Numbered from the stretch's first letter, positions 1-12,273 are shown. The stretch is 64,000 nt of DNA from Boswellia sacra (GCA_013180625.2 SNVD02000247.1:62001-126000), one strand, 5' to 3'. Notes: generated by a model not told the origin, from the letters alone. Program-made: numbers and translations.

Positions 1-39
1 TTATAAGAACCTCTACATTATTATGATATTGTTCAAATA

Positions 40-298
40 CAAAAATCTATATTGGCATGATATTGTCTACTTTGAGCCTAAGTCCGCGTGGATTTGCTTT
101 TGAATTCTATCCAAAATGCTTCATTCCACAACCCAATTTCTTCCGAGTTGGGCTGTGACTTGTTGGCTAACATAGGCTCTAATACAACTTGTTAAGACTA
201 TGAACTATACAAAACTCTACATTGGTATGATATTATCCACATTTGACCTAAGACCGCATAGATTTACTTTTGGATTCTCCATAAAAGGCCTCATTCTA
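40..298. repeat. Degenerate twofold repeat
   Basis: Two diverged copies of a ~90-100 bp unit lie at about 40-136 and 210-298. Both contain a tgatattrtcyac-like core followed by a 'cctaagnccgc' stretch and 'ggatttgcttttg'-like sequence. The pattern resembles an old dispersed plant repeat, possibly LTR-derived. I cannot name the family. Confidence 0.45.
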
Positions 299-430
299 AT
301 AAATCTTGTCCATACTTATATGCTAATGATATCCCTCTGTCTAGTATATGTGAGACTTTAGTTGCACACCCAACACATCTAACCTACTTTGTTCATGGGC
401 TTGGAAGTGTTATAATTGACTAAACCTTGA

Positions 431-1953
431 GGAGACTTAAGTGTTACAATTATTCTGAGTAGTCATTATTGAATTAAAATTTATGTCCAATATAATAGAA
501 CACATTTTTCTAGAACAAAGTACAAAAATAATTGACTAGAACACAAAATAGTCGTTCAATACTATATTTAAAATTATTTTCATACGAGCTGTATAACTAT
601 AAATCAATGATAATACTATCATTATTGTCATTCACTAATATTATGTCATATCAATTTATGAGAATATTTACATAATTATGTTGCAACTTTGGTATTACTG
701 CAAAAGAATTAATCAAATCTTTATCTATCAAATAAAATTTTTAATGTCTTTAGAGTATTTGTTTATATAGTCCCAATTATAAGAATTTTTTTTTTTTTCA
801 AAATCATTTGCCTACTCAATTTCTCCTTCCTGCAAGTTTCTTGTTTATTGTGACTCCCTTCGAACTTCACATCGCAAAAACACTTTCATCTAACACACGG
901 ATAGGCTTTAACATCAACTAAGAGATATGATTAAATTCTTTGTTTATTGTAACTGTCTCATTTGTGGGATGTGCAGTATATTTGATATTTGTTATTGAAC
1001 TTAACCAAAATATCTTAAATTTTCAAACTAAAATTATTTTAAAAAAAATTAATAAAACTTGGATACTTTTTTAGATTTTCTAAAGAAAAATGAGATTAGC
1101 AAGTACTTATTTTATTAAAAAATAACATATATATATTTATATTTATATTTTGCGTGGATTAAATACTTATTTCAACTCTACTGTCGACTTTCTTGGAAGT
1201 TGCCCGCGATATTGCAGTGGACCCCACGATTTTACGGTATCTCAACGCCAACGTATGCCTGTACAGCAGCAAGCATGCCAAAAGTAATCCACCAGATAAA
1301 AAGTTAGCGAAAAGGAAGATCACTTAACGGAAGCAGATTGGACCTGCTGATTTCCTGGAAGTTTCCTTAAGGGTCTCTCTAGGACTAGACCTGATTTGCA
1401 TTGCAAGGTCTGTAAGCAGACTCGACAAAAAAATGAAGTGAAAATTCATTCTTATCAGTCATAATTAATTTATTGCCACGAAGACCAGAAATTAAATAAA
1501 ATAATATTTGTGATCAACATTTAAAAAGTTGTGCTCTGAGTATATCCAACGGTGAAAAGGAGAATTCAATGGCGCAACTGAATCCAAGGGTTTTTGGACG
1601 AGGGAGATTGATTCTATCTCATTCTTAAGGTACATTAATTATAGATAAATACCTGCAAGAACCGAAGAGGTTGTGAAGAAAAAGAACTCTTTACAAAGTA
1701 AAGAAAACACCATGCAAATAGGAAAATAAGATGTTATGCACATGTCATATTAAAAGAAAAGTCAATATATTAAAACGAAACATTACAATGAAATTGTCAT
1801 TTTTCTATTTTCTCGGCAGCAGATCAAAAAGTAGACCATATTCTAAGAAAACAAAGCAACGAAATTAACAAAAAAATTTAAGAAAACATACAAAGAAAAC
1901 TCCACACTTACTACTACTTTATTAAAATAAAACAATTACGTTAATTTAGCATT
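431..1953. other. AT-rich intergenic DNA, no gene seen
   Basis: Long A/T runs, stop codons in all frames and no recognisable domain. A slightly GC-richer patch around 1190-1420 has no open frame I can attach to a protein family. Confidence 0.6.
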
Positions 1954-2426
1954 GGGTGGGATTATTTACACCCATAAAATTGATTCACACCCATCCTTTT
2001 AATCACACTCCTCATTAGCATATTAAAATAATTTAATTTCTATTTGATTGATATTCATATTTTTTATAAGCAATTTATATAATTATCCAAATAAAGTGGA
2101 TAAAATTTAGTTTAACTAAAAATCTAATAAAAATAATTTTTTTTAAGTTCATTAGATATATATATTTATATGAAAAAACTATATAAATAACTCAATTCTC
2201 ATATAAGTTTATGAATTTTTGAGTAATATTTTAGTTAAGGATTAACTTATTACATTTAAAAATCAATCTCAATTTATCAAATTGATATTATGTAAATTTT
2301 GAAATTATAAAAATGAGATGAATATATTTTTTTTAAGAAAAACCTAACTTATAAAGTTATACTGATGGTGTACATTTAGAAGAATAGGTGTGAAAATAAA
2401 TTTTATGGGTGCAAATAATCTCACCC
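1954..2426. mobile_element. MITE (~470 bp)
   Basis: The left end reads GGGTGGGATTATTTACACCC and the right end is the inverted equivalent (…GGGTGCAAATAATCTCACCC). The terminal inverted repeats run about 45 bp with a few mismatches, ending at a 'cacacccat'/'ataggtgtg' block. The interior is AT-rich with no coding potential. No clear target-site duplication is visible, so the superfamily is not assigned. Confidence 0.7.
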
Positions 2427-2649
2427 TTTAATATTATATAGTAAATAAATTATTATTAAACGTCGACCCAACCCCTATTCCGAGTGTACACCATAGTTGC
2501 AATAGGAGTCACCTCGAGTGGTTTTCATTATCAACCACCTTCTTTTCTTTCTTTGCCTGTTCTTTAAATTCTATTGGGGTCATCTCTTCCCATATCCCTT
2601 TAATCTAAACTTTGGTTGCTAGTGGAATCACGTGAATAGCTCATTTATA

Positions 2650-3316
2650 TCTTATTTCTCCCCTTCCTCAAAAGATCTTAAAACCTTCTCTTCTATAACT
2701 CCTAAACCGATCGTAAAATGTTTCCCCTCACGAAGTGGCATATGCTCACTTTCATCCATCTCCTGGCTAAGCGGTGTGTACTCACTTTCATCCACCTCCG
2801 TACAGAGTGGTGTGTACTCGCTTAATCCCTCTCTTCGTTGCGTCGGAATATTCATCTTGAGTCTCCTCTTGCTCGAGTGACCTATTCCGGCTCTTAACTC
2901 CCTCTTCACTACCACAATTATCATCATCATTCAGGCATGCATAAATGGGGGCTAGGTGCTCCAGATATCATCTAGGCTCTCCACTTTCTAGCAAAAGCTC
3001 TCACATCTTTCTTCCTTCCTTCATTCTTCTAACCCCTTCTAAGTCCTCGTCTCCCCTCGCTAGTGTTTTATGCTCTCTCACTTGTGTTTTTCCTTCACTC
3101 TCAGATACCTCTCCCTTCTTTGCTAATATCTTCCCCTCTTCCACTATCTCATCAACCTCCTTTAATATTTCCTCCATCTTCTCTTTGGCCTGAGTCTCCA
3201 TCAGCCTGTATTCTTCTTCACTATCACTCTCTATGTTCTCAAAAGAGTTGAGCACTTCCTGCTTAGAATATCCAAAACTTACCATATAAGTGTGTGAGGC
3301 ACATTTTTGTCATTGG
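2650..3316 (-). pseudogene. G1 gag-side coding remnant
   Basis: Minus-strand frames rich in Glu, Lys, Met and Ser continue the G1 reading from the far side of CACTA C1. A frame from about 3285 begins MVSFGYSKQEVLNSFE and is acidic and helix-like. A second frame (2930-2652) contains a repeated 'ESEYTPL/ESEHMPL' motif of about 12 residues. Frames are broken by stops and shifts. I do not recognise a conserved domain here. It is assigned to G1 by collinearity, because joining the DNA either side of C1 gives a plausible continuous peptide. A captured host fragment is possible but less likely. Confidence 0.5.
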
Positions 3317-3339
3317 GGACACTACAAGAAAATAGACCT

Positions 3340-3725
3340 ATTACGGTGGGCCAAAACCGCGGTAAAAGATCTTTTACGGCGGTCCAACTGCGGTTTTAGC
3401 CCGTCGTATAAAGTGGCACTGTAAAAAGCAGTTCGACTTTTTTCCGCGGTTTTGGCCCATCGTAAAAGGTCTTTAACCGCGGTCAAATCACCTGCTGTAA
3501 ATGATTGTAGTGTGGTCTAATTTATGTACAGTGGTTTGTCAGCCCGCCGTAAAAAAGTTGTTGTGGTGTGGTCTAATTTATTTACGGCGGTTTGTCAGCC
3601 CGCCGTAAAAGGTAGTGGTGGTGTGGTCTAATTTATTTACGGCGGTTTGTTGGCCCGTCGTAAAAAGTTGTTGTGGTGTGGTCTAATTCATTTACGGCGG
3701 TTAGATGGCCCGTCGTAAAAAGTGC
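3340..3725. repeat. C1 left subterminal repeats
   Basis: Repeated 'acggcgg' and 'ccgccgtaaa' motifs, including about four tandem copies of a ~62 bp unit between 3507 and 3722 ('gtggtctaatttatttacgg…'). Matching motifs occur near the right end (9185-9300). In En/Spm-type elements such arrays bind the TNPA-type protein. That function is inferred. Confidence 0.75.
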
Positions 3726-3750
3726 AGAATTTTTTTTTACAATAATTTTT

Positions 3751-3846
3751 TGGAACCTGTTTTCGTTTTCAAGCAATTCAATGCATCCATAACCAAAACT
3801 TTTTGGAACCTGTTTTCGTTTTCAAGCAATTTATTGCATCCATAAG
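3751..3846. repeat. Tandem duplication, ~50 bp x2
   Basis: 'ggaacctgttttcgttttc' recurs at about 3752 and 3804, each followed by 'aagcaatt…gcatccataa'. Lies inside C1. Confidence 0.75.
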
Positions 3847-4264
3847 AATATATCGCATACAAATAACAAATAAATTGATATTGGTATAACACATAAAAGT
3901 ACAACATAAGAATGTATTTGCATACATTCGCAAACATGAAAGAAAAAGAGTTCTACTAAGTTTGTTTCCAATAAGTGCAAAAATCTAAATTAAGTCTACA
4001 AGTCTTATTCTAATTAAGTCTTCATGTCAGAAAAAGCTGCACAAATAAAAGCAAAAATTAGCACATAACTATTCATAAATTTATTACAAACATAAAGTCA
4101 AAGCTATATGCCTTACATTGATTTATTTACATAGAAATGATAAATAACTTCATATGTATACCTAATTATCCTCCTCATTGTTGTTGCAAAGTCAATATTA
4201 CCTTTTTATATAACTGTTAAGATTACAAGTTTATGAAAAAGAAATGAAGTTTGAAAAAAGTCAC

Positions 4265-4405
4265 CTCATTCACATAGCTGAGAACCTCATCCTTGGTTTC
4301 CTTATGTTTTAGCTGATTCTGAACCCAAATAACCATCATTTCACAGGCACTGCAAAGGCCATCTCCAGCTGATACTCCTTCCATGTTTTCCTCCTCAACC
4401 AATGA
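4265..4405 (-). pseudogene. Captured aspartic protease (phytepsin) exon
   Basis: The minus strand encodes …EEENMEGVSAGDGLCSACEM… and then MVIWVQNQLKHKETKDEV, with LSYVNE following. This is the start of the saposin-like plant-specific insert of vacuolar aspartic proteinases: the CxxCE Cys pair, the amphipathic WVQNQL helix and the YVNE end. The exon closes at AATGAG followed by GT (4264-4263). Only ~47 codons remain, with no catalytic DTG/DSG part, so it cannot be a working protease. It is a host fragment carried in CACTA C1 and is open through the fragment. Confidence 0.82.
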
Positions 4406-4417
4406 TTGTAATCAAGA

Positions 4418-4592
4418 GATGAAACAGCTTGCAGAGAACTCTGGCTTTGTTAGAAATATACAGTAGGAGCATATAGTTAAAACAAGAACAAAGATTGCAA
4501 TAGGAAAAAAGAATGTGACATTTTGACATTAAAATGCCAATTGATACATGGTCAGGAGATGAAACAGCTTGCAGAGAACTCTGGCTTTGTCC
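4418..4592. repeat. Short direct repeat in C1
   Basis: About 33 bp ('gatgaaacagcttgcagaga' and onward through 'actctggctttgt') occurs at 4418 and again at 4558. It is a local duplication next to the protease fragment. Confidence 0.75.
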
Positions 4593-5129
4593 AGTTAAAC
4601 TCAATGAGTTTTTTACTCAATCAGCCATATTCCTAATCCAGATCAAAGCAGTAAGGTAAAGCAAGAAACAAAGGATAATCCCAGGTAACTGTTTCTAAAT
4701 TATGATTAGCTACCAATTTAATATGTTTATCTGTTTGCATCTTTTCTTGCCACTTAAAACAATTTAATCTTTATTCATGCCACTCATAATTTTTATCATC
4801 CTAATCATACATGAAATCACACTTATCCTGCATTTGACTAGAAGAGGTAGAAAGTCAAATAGAAAATAAAAAAGTCCAAAGAAGATATCAACTCAGCCAA
4901 CGAAGAGGATCAGCCATCTACTGAGTTTCAATTCAAGAATCAAATCCACTCAAACAAGATAACAGTAGTCTAAACAATGTATTTCCTGCTGCTGAATTTG
5001 ATTGACATGATTGGCCTAGCAAGGCCTATCTCCATTATCATGAATACAAGTTGACAGAAAAAAGCACATTGGTTAAAAAGTAGCACAAGCAGACATTTGA
5101 TAGTTCAAATGACTCAAGCTAATGCTTAC

Positions 5130-5300
5130 CTCAAGAACTTGTTGCTCTACAGTTCTACCATCACCATCAGCTCAGCCACCAACATATGTGAGATACTGCA
5201 TAATCAGTTTTGTCGTCTCAGTTTTCCGAGCCCCACTTTCTCCACTTACCAAAATCGATTGACTTCAACCCTCACTCATCATTGCTCTAGATTTATAACA
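5130..5300 (-). pseudogene. Captured myosin XI motor-domain exon
   Basis: The minus strand reads …[17 protein letters not shown], then [20 protein letters not shown], then a stop and ADGDGRTVEQQVLE. This is the P-loop region of plant class XI myosins, where the family motif is GESGAGKT. Here the second Gly of the P-loop is Arg (GESGARKT). Two in-frame TGA codons sit where family members carry Arg, consistent with CGA to TGA transitions. The exon ends CTTGAG followed by GTAAGC. The piece is ~55 codons, non-functional and carried in C1. Confidence 0.85.
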
Positions 5301-8063
5301 CCCATTGGATATTGAATAGTTTGCTTCAAAATTTTAAAATTTTAAAATTTAGGTCCTAACCTTGTGAAAAAAAAAGGAGAAGAAAGCATGTTCATATAAG
5401 GAAGTAGAGGGGAAAACATCCTACAGGAAAGAGAAAGATGCTCTAATTGCAACATGTGAAATAATTTCCCTACATATATCATCATTTAGTCCATTCAGCA
5501 TATTTATTACGCATTACCAACACCTTTTCAACTTGTTTGACACCTGTTTTCCTACTCTTTCCTGTAACTGGTGAAGCATACGCCAAAAAAAAAAATACAA
5601 ATTTTAGTAATAATTGCAAAAACAAAAAAAAATTGTAACAAATTCTTACAGAACCTATTCAATGAAAGAATTTATAATCAACAGATTTCCTGGCTTAAAG
5701 AATAGAAGTTAGGAATCATAATTCCCTAACCATTAGTCCAAGGCAAAAGAGTTTTTGTGATACCCATGTCTTCACCAGTTTTTTTGAGATCAATGATTCA
5801 AAGCCATAGATAAATTTGTTGGATTGTCATTAGATAAGCACTTTTCTCAATAATCTTCAGGTATCGAACCTACTAAAATTTTTGATATGAATGTAAACGC
5901 TTAATTATTAATCTCAACTTGCTTTTGACTACTTGTTAGCTAAGCTTCTAAGGTCTTTCTCTTAAACAATGATGTATTATCATCTAATCCTGCTTATATT
6001 TTGGAGGATTTTGATTTAAATGTGGGGATGGAGACGTAAGGGTGCACAAAAGGAAATATAAACTAGCTTGGATTTGCCAAACCTCCAGTTATTTACATTA
6101 GTATTTTCCATAAGCAGTGAATAGTGGTAGCAGAAATCTTTCTCCTTATCATTACTGATAAATAAATCAGTAACTAGGCAAAAATGACTTGAAAACACTG
6201 ACTTGGACTACCAGGTATAAGACAAAGTAGTACGAGGCAGTTCAGTCTCTAGTGGATTGTGGATTGTACTATGATTCATTTTTAAAAGATCCATTTTTTG
6301 GACAAACAACTTTGGGTCATTTTTTTTCCTGGGATGATCAACAAGTTATTGCACAAAGAAACTGCCATGGAGTATCTACATGTTACAAGACCTTCATGTT
6401 GCATATGCATTTTCTCATTTATGTCTAACCATTGTGCAACAGCATCAATACTGCAAAGTTTTAAAATATAATTTAATTTCATATTGATCTAAGAAATTAC
6501 TCTAAATGCCTAGCTCTTTTCATAAATGTTGCCAGGTCTAAAGTTTCCATTTACCCCTCCAAGATTCAATTAACATCACTAAAATTATTGGTTTGATAAC
6601 ATCAGGAGTCAATGATTTGATTGATACTAATCAATAAATTAATAACACAATTTCGAACTAGAGAAAAAAATTAGAGATCACAGTAATGGCTGTAAAGGGC
6701 CTAGGACAAAGGTAACTTTTGCAAAGTTCATTTTATTTTATTTTATTTTTTTTCAAAGGAGCCTTGCTGATTATGGACCCTAGTAGAGATTAGTATATGA
6801 ATCAATTCGAGCATAGTTAAAAAGAGTTTCCCATGAAGTTGGTATGCAGGAGGTGTTAGATTGTATTGACATCTTTAACTTTATTAAACTATGATAACAT
6901 GTCGAATCTAAGACTAGAATCATGTCGAATTAAAATCCTAAACAGTCAGTCGCTAATCTAACAACCAAATAATTCTTACCTAATAACAATACAGTTTCAA
7001 TGCTACCAGCAATTGTTAGGATTATAAACCAGACAAATTCTATGCAAAATTATAGATGGATGGACCTAACAAGTTACTAAGAAAAACCAGTTAGGTTGCG
7101 GCTCAGCAATCAGCATCTACCCTCTCTTAAAAACCAAGATTTTTTTTTGAGTTATTTCTTTTTTGACGCTTAGAATCATAATTAAGATTCTTACTATTTA
7201 TTATACTTAGCAGGAGGTACTAAATCAATACACAAGGACCTAAACCATGGTTGTTCTGACTATTGCTCTCCCCAATAAAGCAAATTAAAGCACTGGCTGT
7301 GTATAATTTAGCAGACTTTCAATGCAAAATCAACCATTTATTTCTGTCACTACTATGCCTGTGCTACTTGAATTAAATTTTCTAGAACAATCAGCTGAGT
7401 AGTTGGCAACGTTATAATGCTTCTACTCTATCTACCAGAAAAATTACACCTAACACACCGACTGAGCTTTTCAAATGGAACCAGGAAACTATACGGTTTG
7501 AAGTTGCTTGATTAGAAATGATGTGTCGCCTGATAGGTTGGGAGTTTATGTTGTAATCATAATTTTTGAATGAGACTCCTACTTACTTAAGCTTTTCTAA
7601 TAATTAATGTTGATTTTCGCTTTATGGATGAAATTACGTCTAAATGTTGCATCATTGAAGTTGAATATGAGCACTACAATCAGTTAAGTGACTGTGGCTC
7701 GTGGACCTATTAGGAGCCTACGTTTCTACAAATTGATATAGGCATCGAAATACGAGATGACCCTAAGAAATGAAATCTATTAGAATTTTGATTTATTCAC
7801 ACACAAATACAAATTTTGATGTAAAAATAATGATGAATTGGCAAACAGTGCTTAGCAAATAATAATATTGAGTTGAAAATAAATTATATGTAAATCTAGA
7901 AAAGATAATTATAAAGAAAGAAAGAAAGAAAAATCATTAGTTTAGAACAGAGCACGCGAAATAAATGAATCTACCTTGAAAAATAAGCCTTCAAGTCATT
8001 CTCTAATAGAATAGCTATTCGGGCAATCTAAAACCAAAATATTTTTTATATATATGTAATTAC
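5301..8063. other. C1 interior without recognisable genes
   Basis: AT-rich sequence with short open frames only. A 66-codon minus-strand frame (6482-6282) and others match nothing I recognise. It may include intron or flanking DNA of the captured genes. Confidence 0.5.
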
Positions 8064-8141
8064 CTTCCATTGTCTTGCTTTGTCAAGCTCGATAATGTTA
8101 GCAACCTCAGAGTCAACAACCTCAATTAGAGCATTAAGTTA
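8064..8141 (-). pseudogene. Captured serine hydroxymethyltransferase exon end
   Basis: The minus strand reads LNALIEVVDSEVANIIELDK then ARQWK, followed directly by a splice donor (GTAATT). This matches the N-terminal part of mitochondrial-type SHMT, just before the LELIPSENF segment: the 'DPEVADIIE.EKARQWKG' region. The fragment is ~26 codons and open. It contains no catalytic lysine or PLP site. It lies in C1 in the same orientation as the other fragments. Confidence 0.75.
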
Positions 8142-8666
8142 TTTTTAGCCACTGTAAAAGCCATAACAAAAGATGAAAACACAGACACGAAAGCCATGCA
8201 TACGGCACATCAATGAAGCTAAGCAAAAAGAACTATATTATATAGTTAATAAGAGAGAAAACTTAGCAACTTACATTGACACCAGACTTTTCCTTCTCGT
8301 AGATAGATTCATTTGCCAAGATGACTGTAGAAAAGGAAACCAAATGAGAATTAAAAAAAAAATAGCAAAAACTCCCACAAAAGGAAGGAAAGGGAAAAGA
8401 AACCATGTAATAGATAAAGGGAGGATTAAGGAGATGATGAATGTTTGTCAATAGCAAAAAAGCATGCTGTGAAGCGCTTTATCACTGATAGCTTACGAAG
8501 TCTAAGCCTTTAAAATCTGACAAAAAAAAAACTATCCTTTAACCAAAACAAAAGGGCTCTTGCATTTAAATCAACGAAACTACTAGGAACGAAAAATTTC
8601 AAATTTTGACTCAACTTAGCGACATTATAAACTAAATTTAACTGAATCACAAGTCAAAATGTATAC

Positions 8667-8940
8667 CTTTTGGGAATCAACGATAATGCCGAAGGACGAA
8701 TCGATGGCGGTAGTAATGGCAGCCTCGACAGATTCTTTTATACAGAACGTGATGTATCTGATGCCGTTTCGGTCGATGCAAATACGGGAGATCGCGCCAT
8801 AGATCTCGAACCTCAATTTCAAATCAAGGACGGAGCAATTGGGAGAAAGCCCCCTGACCACCACGGCCGGCAGAGGAGCGGGCTTGGAAGTGGGCTTGTC
8901 ATCTTCGGTGGTAGGCGGAGGCGGAGGGGGGAGAGGACAA
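8667..8940 (-). pseudogene. Captured RRM-protein first exon
   Basis: The minus strand encodes a proline-rich leader (PLPPPPPPTTEDDKPTSKP) and then an RNA recognition motif: VVVRGLSPNCSVLDLKLRFE, IYGAISRICIDRNGIRYITF, and KESVEAAI…SSFGI. RNP2-like (VVRGLS) and RNP1-like (GIRYITF) strands are both visible. The exon ends TCCCAAAAG followed by GTATAC. The upstream part (8940-9070) shifts frame, so no intact start is evident. The gene of origin is a small plant RRM protein that I cannot name with certainty. Confidence 0.72.
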
Positions 8941-9323
8941 TGACATTTGTTGGCTGAAGTACCGTTGTGGCGGGAGAGGTAGGACCAACGTGGGTGTGAG
9001 ATGCTACCACGGTGAGGAAGATGAGAGAGAGACAGACGGACAAAAGAGGATTACGATTGTGGGATTCCAATTCAACGAATGAAATTAGGGAGAGAAAGAA
9101 ATTAGGGATTTAGATTGGGTGAGAGAGAGAGAGGGGGGGAGAGAGAGGAAGGAAAGGGGAAAATTATATAAAAAATGAATTTTCTGTGGGCCTTTAAAAA
9201 CCGTCGTATATATATAGCATTTCAACTACGACCGTGGTAGCCCGCCATAGAATTTGCTTTTCTATTGTATTTTTTATAGCCCGCCGTAAATGGTTCTAGT
9301 AAATGACTCCTTTTTTAGTAGTG

Positions 9324-10087
9324 GTAGTGGATTATGCCTCGTATCTGGTTCTTCTTTCTCTAGGTCTAGGATTCGACCATTGTTGATCAAATCCTGTATT
9401 CCATGCTTTAGTCAGGTGTACCCATAGGTCTAATGCCCATACATTTGATGAAAATCATTATACACTCTACTCTTCTCAATCTATGGTATTGGATTAGGAT
9501 GATTCTTTGCTGGCAATGACATCAACTTACCTTTTTGCCTTCAATCTAGCAAACATTTGGGATAGATGTCACCCAAGCTATTGAACTTCCTCGGTGGCTT
9601 TTCCATCGCACTAACATTGACATTTTTGGCATTTGAACTGCAAACTTGATTAAAATTTCTCATATTCTTCTTCAAGAAAGCCTTCTTTTGCTTGGCCTCT
9701 GCACTCTCAATCTGAACCCGCTATTGTAGAAATCTTCAAAATTCCTCATTAGAATGCTAAAGAACCTATCTTTGATGGTAGAATGCTCGCCATTGATTAC
9801 TATCTAAATCTATTCCTTCTTAGCGGGTTGATTTGTCATATTCACTGCCTTGACCTCCATCTAGTTAAGTATTTAGAAAGCGGTACACTCAACATCCAAA
9901 AGATGTTCTTCAAATCTTTCAAAGTCATCTCACACTGAATATTTTGCTCGTAGCAATCGACCAACTATTCTGCTACTTCATTTTAGTTTTCTTTCACAAC
10001 ATTCTCCAATTAGATATACCATTCCATGGCATCTCCGTCAAGGTGGTAAACAAACATCTTCAAAATGAGCTCTTTGGAGAGCACAAC
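9324..10087 (-). pseudogene. G1 gag core, distal part
   Basis: The minus strand reads as Ty3/gypsy Gag. Near 10087-9990 it shows KELILKMFVYHLDGDAMEWY. This is followed by LENVVKEN, then EQNIQCEMTLKDLKN, a YLTRWRS block, and near 9370 a QDLINNGRI motif before EEP. Several in-frame stops and shifts break it. The upstream part continues beyond the small CACTA at 10836. Gag would form the cytoplasmic virus-like particle; this copy cannot. Confidence 0.78.
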
Positions 10088-10836
10088 CACTACAAAAATA
10101 AATGTAGTGTCAGCCTAAAAATGACACAAATATTCTACTTTGTGTCATTTTTCGACTGACACGTATTGCCATGACAAGTATTCTACTTTGTCTCATTTGG
10201 TCAAACTGACATTAACTATTTGTCAAATAGAAGCTGACATGTATCCTAGTATGAAAAACAACCAGAAAAGGATAATACGTGTCGTTTTATGGTAAGTTTC
10301 TATTGGCCAAGGACCGACACAAAATGGTATGTTGTTTTGAGAACTGACATCTACTTTATACTAATAATGCCAAGTGTGTCGGTTAGTAGTTAACAAGATG
10401 TTATTATAATGTCTATCTTTAGTCGACATGTAAATGAATTTATTTTTAAAAAAATATATAGTACTTGTCGATTTTATATAATATTTTAAAGCGACAAGTA
10501 GTATATATTTTATTTTATTATTTTGAAAATCTAGTTTTTTACAAAATATAAAAACATGTAAATGCAATTATCAAAACATTAAAACACAACAAATAAGCAA
10601 TTGGTGAGAAGGCGAGGAGAAAAAGATGGAAGGCATGAAATGAAATGAGGATATTTTGGATTTTTAATTATTTAATTGTTATATATGTCTGTTATTAAAA
10701 TTGTGACACAAAGTTTGGCACAAACTCCCAAAAGAGTGACACATATTCATTCACCTGGTTTGACTAGATTATATATGTTAATTTCTTGCAAACAGACAAA
10801 ACAACAGTGACATGTATACTAATTTTTCTTATAGTG
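10088..10836. mobile_element. Small CACTA-like element (~750 bp)
   Basis: Left end CACTACAAAAATAAATG, right end AATTTTTCTTATAGTG (inverted: CACTATAAGAAAAATT). Flanking triplets are aac (10085-10087) and aat (10837-10839). It interrupts G1 gag: the peptide resumes across the element as VMET-(I/V)-VLS. The interior repeats 'tgacac/gtgtca' motifs in both orientations and codes for nothing. Confidence 0.8.
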
Positions 10837-10839
10837 AAT

Positions 10840-11255
10840 GGTTTCCATCACTGTCACATATCTTCTTAAGAAGGATCTAGGATCCCCCTTTCCATTGAAC
10901 TTTGCAAACTTGGGCATTTTGAACTCTTTAGGGGACAACATTCCCCCATTAATCGCATAACCTCTAGGCCTCCAAGTCCCTCGACTCCATTCTTTTTACT
11001 AGAGCATATAATCTCTCAACATTTTGGCTAACCTCCCACAGCCAATTTCTCTTCTTTAGCTCTCTCATACTCCTCCATGTCATTATTAGCATGTGGATGG
11101 GTGGATGTGTTCCCATTGGTATTAAGGCTAGCCTTTATGAAATTGCTCAAGGTTTCATTCATGGTGGTGACTATCTCTACCAGATTATTCACCCTCTGTC
11201 GCATACTCTCTATTTCCTCATCCATTTTTTGAGGCCTATCCCCTTGTTCTATCAT
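10840..11255 (-). pseudogene. G1 gag N-terminal part
   Basis: An open frame from ATG at 11255 begins MIEQGDRPQKMDEEIESMRQ and has a coiled-coil-like stretch (heptad L/V/M pattern), typical of the N-terminal region of plant gypsy Gag. It ends in a stop at 11028. The next block (10990-10840) gives the segment just before the CACTA insertion (FLRRYVTVMET). Confidence 0.65.
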
Positions 11256-12273
11256 GATCTCAATTATTTGTGATCTACCTTCTCTCCTTACCTAAGCTAT
11301 AATGGCTGCAAAACAAACTTGTTAGGATGATGAATGCATGCCCATATATTCGCACAACAGGAAGACAAATATATCAACATAACTTTCCAAAAATTATTTT
11401 ACCCATACATGCTAAGTCTCCTTTGCCCCTAGGTCCATAACATCAACTAAGGACATGGGATCGAATTTCAAACTCTTTCTAATCCTAAACAGAACTAATG
11501 CAAGCATTTTCATCACTAGACAACCTTAGAGACAATGTTTCAATAATCTGTTTGAAATTGCCATGGAAAATTGCTCGATCGCCCACTCCTTTCAATGAAG
11601 ATCCATCACATTTGTGCACCACTTCGTAGCATACAAACATCACACGATCTAAACTTACTATTGTTCAGTAATCAAGACAAATGTTGATGGAAGTTCCATA
11701 TTACGCAATCTCCACACACGCAACCATGCAAACAAAGTACAGTGGTAATGATGTTTTGATCAATCATTACAATGACCCAATAACAATTGTTCCTAAATTC
11801 TCATTGAACCTCAATTGATCAGGATATTGATAGGTGGCCACCCAATTTGTACGCGCGGTGTGTGTAATTTGGTAATGATACACCACTATCATTGCATTTG
11901 TCTGGTTTTGAAGGCTGTTTCTATGTTATAACCAAAGATTCTTTGATCTTAAAGGGTAATCACTAGGCTAACTATACAGGCTTAGGCAGATTGGGCACGT
12001 TGGTCTAGGCTCCCCTAAGTGAGAGATGCCCATTTAAGTCAATCTATTTTTATACCGCTTAAGCAGTATATACTGATAGGTGATGACACCAACATGAGTC
12101 ATCCAAGGCTTAAGTAGAGCACGAGGACTTCCCACACTGATACCACATGGCTGAAGAAAGGCAATTCATACATTGTCTGCAAAAGTGTAGTGATGCAATG
12201 ACAATAGTCAACAAAAGAAAACTAAAAGTCTTAACATTCCTAATCAGAATCAACTTCCCTAAAAGGTACCCAA

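Larger units (their letters stand above)
3320..9323. mobile_element. CACTA element C1 (Pack-CACTA, 6.0 kb)
   Basis: The element starts CACTACAAGAAAAT and ends TTTTTTAGTAGTG, i.e. inverted CACTA termini. Flanking triplets are gga (3317-3319) and gta (9324-9326). Removing the element restores gtcattgg-gta-gtgg, which fits the surrounding gag frame, so the left TSD copy probably mutated from gta. Subterminal regions carry many copies of 'cggcggttt…gcccgccgtaaaa' in both orientations. There is no TNPA/TNPD transposase, so it is non-autonomous. The interior holds minus-strand exon fragments from four unrelated host genes, three or more with intact splice-donor context. Confidence 0.88.
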
